7,650 nt of DNA, taken from assembly GCA_041547565.1 (NCBI GenBank), contig JBFEUI010000116.1, forward strand, positions 1 through 7,650, written 5' to 3'. The DNA is from JBFEUI01 sp041547565 (GTDB taxonomy: Bacteria; Pseudomonadota; Gammaproteobacteria; Thiohalomonadales; Thiohalomonadaceae). Below are positions 1-5,546 of the stretch, piece by piece. The position numbers were made by a program, and so were the translations under genes. The notes below the pieces were generated by a model. It worked only from the letters and a program-made list of their open reading frames with translations, made no database searches and was not told the origin of the DNA. Position 1 is the first letter of the stretch. Each line of letters begins with the position of its first letter.

Positions 1-1237
1 CCTTCAACGTAAAGAAGATGATGATCGCCAGGATCGCACCGGCAGGCAGGGTCACGATCCAGGAGAGGAAGATTGTCCTCACCACATTCATGTTGAGGGC
101 GGCAATGCCCCGCGCCAGACCTACACCCAGCACACCACCCACCAGGGTATGGGTGGTGGAAATCGGCAGTCCGGTACCCGAGGCAAGCACCACCATAGTC
201 GCCGCCGCCAGTGTCGCGGCAAAACCACGGCTGGGGGTCAGTTCGGTAATGCCGGTGCCGATCGTGCCCATCACCTTGTGGCCATAGGTGACCAGGCCGA
301 TGACGATGCCCGCACCACCGAGCAGCAGGATCCAGGCCGGCATGATGGTTTTCTGGGCCACGGCACCGGTCTCGGCAATGCCCACCACCGCCGCCAGCGG
401 ACCGACAGCATTGGCCACGTCGTTGGAGCCGTGGGCAAAGGCCATGGCGCAGGCGGTAAACATCATCAACACGCCAAACACCTTCTCAACGTTGGTGAAG
501 TGGAAGTCGAGATCCGCATCCGGATCGAATTGCATTCTGTTGATCAACATCTTGCCGATAGCCATGACGACAAGTCCGATAATAACCGCCACCAGATAAC
601 TCTGGCCGGTGCTCAGGTGAAGACCGACATGCTTCAGGCCCTTGAACATCGTAACCAGGGCGATAATGAAGCCGACCAGAAAGATATAATACGGCACATA
701 GCGCCGGGCCCTGGCCAGCGGCTCGGTGGTGTCGAGTATCAGCCGCTGCACGCTTCTGAACAGGGCGAACGCGATAAAACCGGAAAGTGCCGGGGAGACG
801 ACCCAGCTCATGGCGATGGAGACCACCTTGCCCCACTGCACCGCCTCAATGCCGATACCCACGGCGGCAAAACCGACAATGGCCCCGACAATGGAGTGCG
901 TGGTAGAAACCGGCCAGCCCGCCCGGGTGGCCAGCATCAGCCAGATACCGGCGGCCAGTAGCGAGGCCAGCATACCGTAGACGAGCAGTTCTGGGCTGCC
1001 TGATAGCAGGCTCGGGTCGAGCATCCCCTTGCGGATGGTCTTGGTCACCTCACCGCCGGCCAGGAAGGCACCGGTGAATTCGAATATTGCCGCGATAATA
1101 ATCGCCTGCTTGATGGTCAGCGCACGAGAGCCGACCGAGGTGCCCATGGCATTGGCCACATCGTTGGCGCCCACACCCCAGGCCATGAAAAAGCCGAACA
1201 CACAGGCAAGGATGATGAATATTGTTGCGTATTCCAC
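1..1237 (-). CDS. pit: PiT-family inorganic phosphate permease (3' end cut by window edge)
   Basis: Low-affinity phosphate:cation symporter of the inner membrane, PiT family. My reading of the minus strand gives 412 residues with no stop before the window edge; the family is often about 415-500 residues, so only a short C-terminus is probably missing. The family's internal duplication is clear: GANDVANA at residues 23-30 is echoed by GSNDVANA at 270-277, and STTHSIVG at 111-118 by STTHTLVG at 360-367. These are the conserved motifs expected in each half. Hydrophobic segments run through both halves, with a polar loop around residues 232-250. The GTG start at 1235-1237 is chosen because AGGAGA lies 6 bases upstream and the product then begins right at the first membrane helix. 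It follows the DUF47 gene by 11 bases, so the two are cotranscribed. The DUF47 partner favours phosphate over sulfate as substrate, but this is inference. Confidence 0.95.
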   Translation of the reverse strand, partial: MEYATIFIILACVFGFFMAWGVGANDVANAMGTSVGSRALTIKQAIIIAAIFEFTGAFLAGGEVTKTIRKGMLDPSLLSGSPELLVYGMLASLLAAGIWLMLATRAGWPVSTTHSIVGAIVGFAAVGIGIEAVQWGKVVSIAMSWVVSPALSGFIAFALFRSVQRLILDTTEPLARARRYVPYYIFLVGFIIALVTMFKGLKHVGLHLSTGQSYLVAVIIGLVVMAIGKMLINRMQFDPDADLDFHFTNVEKVFGVLMMFTACAMAFAHGSNDVANAVGPLAAVVGIAETGAVAQKTIMPAWILLLGGAGIVIGLVTYGHKVMGTIGTGITELTPSRGFAATLAAATMVVLASGTGLPISTTHTLVGGVLGVGLARGIAALNMNVVRTIFLSWIVTLPAGAILAIIIFFTLK

Positions 1238-1243
1238 GAGCCG

Positions 1244-1249
1244 TCTCCT
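1244..1249 (-). promoter_or_regulatory. Ribosome binding site of pit, overlapping the upstream stop codon
   Basis: The minus strand reads TGAGGAGACGGCTCGTG here. AGGAGA shares its first A with the TGA stop of the DUF47 gene and sits 6 bases before the GTG start. This fixes the GTG start of pit and suggests translational coupling between the two genes. Confidence 0.75.
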
Positions 1250-1929
1250 CAGCGTGCCAGCATCAATTCAAGACGGCTTCCCACCCGTTGCGCCAGATCG
1301 GCCACCTCGCCGACCCCCTCTATGATGCGGTAGAGGAACATCACATCGACCGGCGGAAGTTCCTTCTCCAGCTCAAAAACCGCCGACCGAATCGCCCTTT
1401 GCATCTTGTCGGTGTCGCCTTCAATGCGGTCCAACTCACCGATCATCGACTCGACCAGTTCCACCTCGCGGCCGCGAAAACCGGTCTCCACCAGCTCATC
1501 CAGCTCGTTGATGGCACGCTGGGCCTGATTGACCGCATCGATGGAGCGCTTGATGAATTGCAGCATCAACTCACCCACCGACTCGGGAAAGCTCATCTTC
1601 CGCCCGAGTATGATCCCGGCAATATCCTTCGACTTGTTGGCAATGCGATCCTGGGTGGTGAGCACCTCCAGCAGGTCGCGCCGCGACATGGCCATCATCA
1701 GGCCGCTGGGCAGGCGCATGCGCAGCGCCCGCTTCATGTCGTCGGCCTCGCGCTCCAGCTGGGAGATGCGCTGCTGCACCTCACTGGCCTTGTCCCAGTC
1801 GCCTTTCAAAACGGCGTTGAAAAACGGGACCAGCTCGTAGACACAGGATTGCACCTCGGCCATGTGCTGCTGTAGCGGTCGCACCGGCGAGGCGCCGAAC
1901 ATGCTGAAGATTGGGCTCTTCGGCGACAT
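1249..1929 (-). CDS. DUF47 / TIGR00153-family PhoU-like protein, partner of the phosphate permease
   Basis: Cytoplasmic, all-helical PhoU-like protein of 226 residues, the usual size of the DUF47 (PhoU_div) family. Such genes very commonly precede pit genes, and the products are thought to modulate the permease; the S. meliloti orfA-pit pair is the classical example. Visible features are the N-terminal SPIFSMFGASPVRPLQQHM typical of the family and two acidic ExxxD motifs of the kind that bind metal in PhoU proteins: E59-D63 in the first half and E170-D174 in the second. There are no membrane segments. An in-frame TTG at 1941 would add four residues, but ATG at 1929 is preferred because GGGGGT lies 5 bases upstream and the TTG falls inside that ribosome binding site. 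The gene leads the operon, with pit 11 bases downstream. A perfect -10 box and a PhoB-box-like sequence lie just upstream. Confidence 0.93.
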   Translation of the reverse strand: MSPKSPIFSMFGASPVRPLQQHMAEVQSCVYELVPFFNAVLKGDWDKASEVQQRISQLEREADDMKRALRMRLPSGLMMAMSRRDLLEVLTTQDRIANKSKDIAGIILGRKMSFPESVGELMLQFIKRSIDAVNQAQRAINELDELVETGFRGREVELVESMIGELDRIEGDTDKMQRAIRSAVFELEKELPPVDVMFLYRIIEGVGEVADLAQRVGSRLELMLAR

Positions 1930-1934
1930 GATTA

Positions 1935-1939
1935 CCCCC
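1935..1939 (-). promoter_or_regulatory. Ribosome binding site deciding the DUF47 start
   Basis: GGGGG on the minus strand, followed by TAATC and then ATG at 1929. The in-frame TTG codon at 1941 overlaps this G run and has no good site of its own, so the ATG is the more likely start. Confidence 0.55.
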
Positions 1940-1959
1940 AAAATATCTAATTTTCGCGA

Positions 1960-1965
1960 ATTATA
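1960..1965 (-). promoter_or_regulatory. -10 box of the DUF47-pit promoter
   Basis: Perfect TATAAT on the minus strand, about 30 bases upstream of the DUF47 ATG. It predicts a transcript start near 1953 and a leader of roughly 24 bases. The hexamer 17 bases upstream (1983-1988, TATGAT) is a poor -35 box. That is typical of promoters that need an activator, and it lies inside the PhoB-like box. An 8-base palindrome, TTCGCGAA, abuts the -10 box on its downstream side (1953-1960). Confidence 0.5.
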
Positions 1966-1980
1966 GCGATTAACAGCCGA

Positions 1981-1998
1981 CGATCATAAAACTGTCAT
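1981..1998 (+). promoter_or_regulatory. Candidate PhoB box upstream of the phosphate permease operon
   Basis: The plus strand reads CGATCATAAAACTGTCAT. Compared with the Pho box (two CTGTCAT heptamers separated by a 4-base A/T spacer), 16 of 18 positions match; only bases 2 and 3 differ. The second heptamer, CTGTCAT at 1992-1998, is perfect and is again followed by A/T-rich sequence. The box covers the -35 region of the DUF47-pit promoter and ends 15 bases upstream of the TATAAT. It faces away from the operon it would control, which is unusual for a PhoB activator site but tolerable for a repressor site. PhoB repression of pit-type genes is known in E. coli (pitB) and S. meliloti (orfA-pit). 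A control role here is inferred from sequence and context only. Confidence 0.45.
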
Positions 1999-2087
1999 AT
2001 TTCATTTTTGTTACAGCAGGTCGATTAATTGTCATCTTTTTCCCATGGCCCGTACCCGCTCCTGCAAGAAACAGGGCACTAGTCTCT

Positions 2088-3104
2088 TCAGCCCTCGGCC
2101 AGCCACCCGGCCGCCTGCTTGGCGAAATAGGTCAGGATACCGTCGGCCCCGGCACGCTTAAAGCTGAGCAGCGCCTCCATCACCACCGCCCGCTCCTCCA
2201 GCCAGCCATTCTGGCTGGCCGCCTTGAGCATGGCGTACTCACCGCTGACCTGGTAGACAAAGGTGGGGGCACCGAACTGGTCCTTCACCCGACGCACGAT
2301 ATCCAGGTAGGGCATGCCCGGCTTGACCATCACCATGTCGGCCCCCTCCTCCAGGTCCAGGGCCACTTCCCACAATGCCTCGTCGCTGTTGGCGGGGTCC
2401 ATCTGGTAGGTGTACTTGTTGCCGGCGCCCAGATTGGCCGCCGAACCGACCGCATCGCGGAACGGACCGTAGAAGCTGGAGGCATACTTGGCCGCGTAGG
2501 CCATGATGCGCGTGTTGATGTGGTTGCCCGCCTCCAGCACCTCGCGGATGGCACCGATGCGCCCGTCCATCATGTCGGAGGGCGCCACCACGTCGGCGCC
2601 GGCCTCGGCATGGGACAACGCCTGCTTGACCAGCACCTCGACCGTCTCCTCGTTGAGCACGTAACCGCTATCGTCGATCAGCCCGTCCTGGCCGTGGGTG
2701 GTGAACGGGTCCAGCGCCACGTCGGTCATCACCCCCAGCTCGGGGAAATTGGCCTTTAGCGCCCGCACCGCGCGCTGGGCCAGGCCTTCCGGGTTATAGG
2801 CCTCGGCCGCATCCTCGCTCTTGGCCTCGGCCGGGGTGACCGGAAACAGCGCCACCATGGGGATACCCAGGCGCACCAGCTCCTCGGCCTCCTTGAGCAG
2901 CAGGTCGATGCTGACCCGCTCGATACCGGGCATCGAGGCCACCGCCTCGCGCTGATTTTCACCCTCCAGAACAAACATGGGATAAATCAGATCGTCGGTA
3001 GTGAGCACCGACTCACGCATCAGGCGGCGGGAGAATTCGTCACGGCGCATGCGGCGCATGCGTTTACCCGGAAAGGCGCCACGGTAGGTCTCGAGACTGG
3101 ACAC
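2088..3104 (-). CDS. hemB: Delta-aminolevulinic acid dehydratase (porphobilinogen synthase), HemB
   Basis: Cytoplasmic enzyme of tetrapyrrole synthesis that condenses two 5-aminolevulinate molecules into porphobilinogen. The product has 338 residues, full length for the family, with a single TIM-barrel domain after the usual N-terminal arm (RMRRMRR at 15-21). The catalytic lysines are visible: K206 in MAYAAKYASSFYGPF and K261 in the family signature GADMVMVKPGMPY (254-266). The metal-site segment reads TDVALDPFTTHGQDG (127-141). The cysteines that hold catalytic zinc in the human and yeast type are replaced by A/D residues, as in the Pseudomonas aeruginosa type, which lacks the catalytic zinc and uses allosteric magnesium. 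The start is GTG at 3104, with AGGAG 6 bases upstream. It lies 158 bases upstream of the DUF47-pit pair on the same strand, but that pair has its own promoter, so I treat hemB as a separate unit. Confidence 0.97.
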   Translation of the reverse strand: MSSLETYRGAFPGKRMRRMRRDEFSRRLMRESVLTTDDLIYPMFVLEGENQREAVASMPGIERVSIDLLLKEAEELVRLGIPMVALFPVTPAEAKSEDAAEAYNPEGLAQRAVRALKANFPELGVMTDVALDPFTTHGQDGLIDDSGYVLNEETVEVLVKQALSHAEAGADVVAPSDMMDGRIGAIREVLEAGNHINTRIMAYAAKYASSFYGPFRDAVGSAANLGAGNKYTYQMDPANSDEALWEVALDLEEGADMVMVKPGMPYLDIVRRVKDQFGAPTFVYQVSGEYAMLKAASQNGWLEERAVVMEALLSFKRAGADGILTYFAKQAAGWLAEG

Positions 3105-3110
3105 GATCGA

Positions 3111-3115
3111 CTCCT
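3111..3115 (-). promoter_or_regulatory. Ribosome binding site of hemB (GTG start)
   Basis: AGGAG on the minus strand, 6 bases before the GTG codon at 3102-3104. It supports the non-ATG start. The family N-terminus also fits a start here, because the conserved arginine-rich arm begins about 15 residues later. Confidence 0.7.
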
Positions 3116-3172
3116 GTAATTATTCGCTATTCATCCGATTATCCGGCCAGTTTAACACTGTTGGACGGCAGA

Positions 3173-3212
3173 CCGAACCTGACTGGATCAAGAAGCGAGC
3201 AGATCGGTTCGG
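3173..3212. repeat. 7-bp perfect inverted repeat upstream of hemB
   Basis: CCGAACC at 3173-3179 and GGTTCGG at 3206-3212 are perfect reverse complements separated by 26 bases. Inside, two GATC tetramers (3186-3189 and 3202-3205) can add a second short stem, leaving a 6-base bulge on one side. It lies about 70-110 bases upstream of the hemB start. No T-run follows on either strand, so it is not a standard intrinsic terminator. It could be an operator or a transcript hairpin, or it may be chance. Confidence 0.35.
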
Positions 3213-3226
3213 CCATTAACTGAATG

Positions 3227-3293
3227 GGGTGAGTGGGTGAGTGGGTGAGTGGGTGAGTGGGTGAGTGGGTGAGTGGGTGAGTGGGTGAGTGGG
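3227..3293 (+). repeat. 8-bp minisatellite (GTGAGTGG, about 8.4 perfect copies), potential G-quadruplex
   Basis: Eight exact head-to-tail copies of GTGAGTGG begin at 3229 and end at 3292, with matching bases extending to 3227 and 3293; a degenerate copy (GCGAGATG) follows. On the plus strand this gives nine runs of at least three G separated by the 5-base loop TGAGT, which fits the usual G-quadruplex pattern (four G3 runs with loops of 1-7 bases) several times over. It is noncoding, lying between the trhP 3' end and hemB, about 120 bases upstream of the hemB start. The G-rich strand is the template strand for both neighbouring genes. Copy number is likely to vary by slippage. Confidence 0.95.
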
Positions 3294-3310
3294 CGAGATG
3301 TTCCCCTTTC

Positions 3311-3326
3311 CTATTCACCTATTCAC
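3311..3326 (+). repeat. Two tandem CTATTCAC 8-mers, imperfect inverse of the minisatellite
   Basis: CTATTCAC occurs twice in tandem (3311-3318, 3319-3326). Its reverse complement, GTGAATAG, differs from the minisatellite unit GTGAGTGG at two positions, both A for G. The two arrays share the 8-base period but point in opposite directions across a spacer of about 17 bases. In a plus-strand RNA they could pair continuously if G-U pairs are allowed. The pair may be remnants of an older inverted array. Confidence 0.6.
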
Positions 3327-3382
3327 CATTTTCAATCACCACCGCTATCATCGCACCACAAACAGTCGGAAGACACTCCGGA

Positions 3383-4690
3383 TTACAGGTCCTGGGCCAG
3401 CAGTCCCAGCTCGTAGTCGCCCTCGGGCACCGGGATGCGCACCCGGTAGCCGCTGCCTGAGGCGACCTGCATCGGCTTGCCGTGGCAGTCTTCCATCTGC
3501 TCCAGGGTGAAGTGGCGGTTCTCGCCGCTCGGCAGGATCAGCTCCAGCCGGTCGCCGATGCTGATACGGTTTTTCACCTCGACCTCCACCGTGCCGCTGG
3601 CCGCATCGTAGCCGTCCAGCTCGCCGACAAAGCGCTGTTGCAGGCTCTGTGAATTGCCGCTGATGTAGTTCTGGTACTCCTTGCTGTGGTGGCGCTGGAA
3701 AAAGCCGTCGGTATAGCCGCGGTTGGCCAGGCTCTCCAGTTCGCCCAGCAGGCGCGGGTTAAACGGCCGGCCGGCCACCGCATCGTCGATCGCCCGGCGG
3801 TAGATCTGCGCGGTGCGGGCGACGTAGTAGTGCGACTTGGTGCGCCCCTCGATCTTCAGGCTGTCCACGCCGATCTCCACCAGCCGCGCCACGTGCTCCA
3901 CCGCGCGCAGGTCCCTGGAGTTCATGATATAGGTGCCGTGCTCGTCCTCCTCGATCGGCATCAGTTCACCGGGACGGCTGCGCTCCTCCAGCAGGTAGAT
4001 CTGTTCATCACTCATGCCCGTCTGCGCCGTCAGCTCCTTCGCCCGGATATCACCGCTGATATCGCTCTCGGCATCTTTGACGTCATACTCCCAGCGGCAG
4101 GCGTTGGTGCAGGTGCCCTGGTTGGCATCGCGGTGGTTGAAGTAGCCGGAGAGCAGGCAACGGCCCGAGTAGGCGATGCACAGCGCGCCGTGGACGAACA
4201 CCTCCAGCTCCATGTCGGGGCACTGCTGGCGGATCTCGGCCACCTCCTCCAGCGACAGTTCGCGCGACAGGATCACCCGCTTCAGCCCCAGCGACTGCCA
4301 GAAGCGCACGCTGGCATAGTTGACGGTATTGGCCTGCACCGACAGGTGGATCTCCTGCTCCGGCCAACGCTCGCGCACCAGCATGATCAGGCCGGGATCG
4401 GCCATGATCAGCGCGTCCGGGCCGAGTTCCAGCACCGGCTCAAGGTCGTCGATGAAGGTCTTTACCTTGCTGTTGTGCGGCAGGATATTGCTGGCCATGA
4501 AAAAACGCTTGCCCTGGGCATGGGCCGTCTCGATGCCCTGGCGCAGGTTGTCGAGCCGGTCGAAATCGTTGTTGCGCACCCGCAGGCTGTAGCGGGGCAT
4601 GCCGGCATAGACCGCATCGGCACCGAAGGCGAAGGCGTAGCGCAGGTTTTTCAGGGTCCCTGCAGGGGCTAGAAGTTCGGGGGTCTTCAT
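3383..4690 (-). CDS. trhP: TrhP (YegQ), prephenate-dependent tRNA uridine(34) hydroxylase, U32 family
   Basis: Iron-sulfur protein of the peptidase U32 family that makes 5-hydroxyuridine at the wobble base of certain tRNAs, the first step towards cmo5U; in E. coli this route depends on prephenate. The product has 435 residues, close to E. coli YegQ (453). The N-terminus MKTPELLAPAGTLKNL and the segment FGADAVYAG (22-30) are typical of the family. The U32 signature spans 163-181 (E163, F165, G168, C171, G176, C178, S181). C171, C178, C194 and C198 are the four conserved cysteines expected to hold the cluster. The C-terminal part from about 350 is the beta-rich U32 C-terminal domain. ATG at 4690 is chosen because the family N-terminus begins there and GAGAG lies 5 bases upstream; an in-frame TTG at 4711 would add seven untypical residues. 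It is divergent from the MlaC-like gene across 139 bases. Confidence 0.94.
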   Translation of the reverse strand: MKTPELLAPAGTLKNLRYAFAFGADAVYAGMPRYSLRVRNNDFDRLDNLRQGIETAHAQGKRFFMASNILPHNSKVKTFIDDLEPVLELGPDALIMADPGLIMLVRERWPEQEIHLSVQANTVNYASVRFWQSLGLKRVILSRELSLEEVAEIRQQCPDMELEVFVHGALCIAYSGRCLLSGYFNHRDANQGTCTNACRWEYDVKDAESDISGDIRAKELTAQTGMSDEQIYLLEERSRPGELMPIEEDEHGTYIMNSRDLRAVEHVARLVEIGVDSLKIEGRTKSHYYVARTAQIYRRAIDDAVAGRPFNPRLLGELESLANRGYTDGFFQRHHSKEYQNYISGNSQSLQQRFVGELDGYDAASGTVEVEVKNRISIGDRLELILPSGENRHFTLEQMEDCHGKPMQVASGSGYRVRIPVPEGDYELGLLAQDL

Positions 4691-4829
4691 GGTTCTCTCG
4701 TTCAAACGCAAGGGGGAATTTTATCACCGAGTCCTGTCTAATGCTTTTAAATAGTGGCCCTGGTTTTGCGCAGCGCCACAAGATAGGCCACAATTCACAA
4801 AAATTACTCACAACAGGGCCGTTAGAGCA

Positions 4830-5546
4830 ATGAAACACACATCCATCGCCAGAAGAGTCACACCCCTTGCCTGGACGCTGGGGCTGCTATGGGCCTTTGC
4901 CACCTCGGCAGAGGCCGTCACCAGCCCCGAAGCCATGCTGGAGGGCACCAGCCAGAAGCTGTTTGACGTTATCCGCCAGGAGCGCGAAGTCATCCGCACC
5001 ACGCCGACACGCATGTTTGAGGTGGTCGAAGAGGTTTTGGTTCCCCACGTGGACATGCTGCGCATGTCACGGCTGGTGCTGGGCAAGAACTGGCGCAAGG
5101 CCAACGGCCAACAACAGCAGCGTTTTACCCGTGAATTCCAGTCGCTGCTGGTGCGTTTCTACACCTCCGCCCTGCTCGATGAGGAGTCGACACAGCTGGA
5201 CAAGCTGCTTGACGCTGCCGACAAGGACCTGATCACCTTCCAGCCCGCCACCCTCTCACCCGACGGCAGGCAGGCCATCGTGCGCTCCGAGGTGCGCGTG
5301 CCGGAAGGAGCGGTGATACCGGTCAACTTCCGCCTCTACAAGGGAACCGGCGAGACCGAGTGGAAGGTAATCGACCTGACCGTCGAGGGGATCAGCCTGG
5401 TCACCAACTACCGCAGCTCCTTCTCCACCGAGATTCGCAGCGACGGCATCGACGGCATGCTCAACAAGCTAGCCCAGCGCAACAGGGAGCTGATGGATCA
5501 GGCGAAAAACGGAGGAAAGGGAGCGGCTGCGCCAGGCGCCCGATGA
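4830..5546 (+). CDS. MlaC/Ttg2D-family periplasmic phospholipid-binding protein (orphan copy)
   Basis: Secreted protein of 238 residues in the MlaC/Ttg2D (toluene tolerance) family. MlaC shuttles phospholipids between the outer-membrane MlaA complex and the inner-membrane MlaFEDB transporter. A signal peptide is visible: basic start (RR at 8-9), hydrophobic core about 13-24, and a probable cut after AEA at 27-29, with no lipobox. The mature part has the family features: PHVDMLRMSRLVLGKNWRKA (72-91), TREFQSLLVRFY, and the C-terminal half with FRLYKG, WKVIDLTVEGISLVTNYRSSF and GIDGMLNKLAQRN. The last 12 or so residues are a G/A-rich tail. Unlike standard mla operons, no mlaE, mlaD, mlaF or mlaB gene is nearby. 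Instead the stop codon overlaps the start of a metal permease gene. The ribosome binding site is weak (only GAG near the ATG). HpnM-type hopanoid-associated relatives are an alternative subfamily that I cannot exclude. Confidence 0.88.
   Translation: MKHTSIARRVTPLAWTLGLLWAFATSAEAVTSPEAMLEGTSQKLFDVIRQEREVIRTTPTRMFEVVEEVLVPHVDMLRMSRLVLGKNWRKANGQQQQRFTREFQSLLVRFYTSALLDEESTQLDKLLDAADKDLITFQPATLSPDGRQAIVRSEVRVPEGAVIPVNFRLYKGTGETEWKVIDLTVEGISLVTNYRSSFSTEIRSDGIDGMLNKLAQRNRELMDQAKNGGKGAAAPGAR

Noticed and set aside
149..961. Long plus-strand open frame (270 codons) opposite the pit gene
   Set aside because: It is antisense to a well-supported PiT permease. Its translation is rich in H, Q, G and D with no membrane or domain pattern, typical of the reverse frame of a GC-rich membrane protein gene.
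2029..2046. Second Pho-box-like stretch beginning TTGTCAT
   Set aside because: The first heptamer is close to consensus but the second (TTCCCAT) is poor, and it is not in 11-base phase with the better box at 1981-1998.
2050..2087. Possible terminator after hemB (GCCC...GGGC and CCTG...CAGG pairs)
   Set aside because: The stems are only 4 bp and no T-run follows in the direction of hemB transcription.
3043..3060. Tandem 9-bp repeat CGGCGCATG inside hemB
   Set aside because: It encodes the conserved arginine-rich N-terminal arm (RMRRMRR) of HemB, so protein constraint explains it.
3366..3382. Short hairpin CGGA-AGACAC-TCCG just after the trhP stop
   Set aside because: A 4-bp stem without a following T-run does not support an intrinsic terminator.
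3686..4672. 328-codon plus-strand open frame opposite trhP
   Set aside because: It is antisense to a clear TrhP with all four cluster cysteines. The product resembles no family and is a GC-rich shadow frame.
4766..4794. Possible promoter for the MlaC-like gene (TTGCGC, 17 bases, CACAAT)
   Set aside because: Only 3 of 6 and 4 of 6 consensus positions match, which is too weak to call without transcript data.
5360..5542. Upstream extension of the metal permease frame
   Set aside because: It lies entirely within the MlaC-like gene in another frame, is Q/R-rich and unlike the family N-terminus. ATG 5543 gives the natural membrane-helix start.
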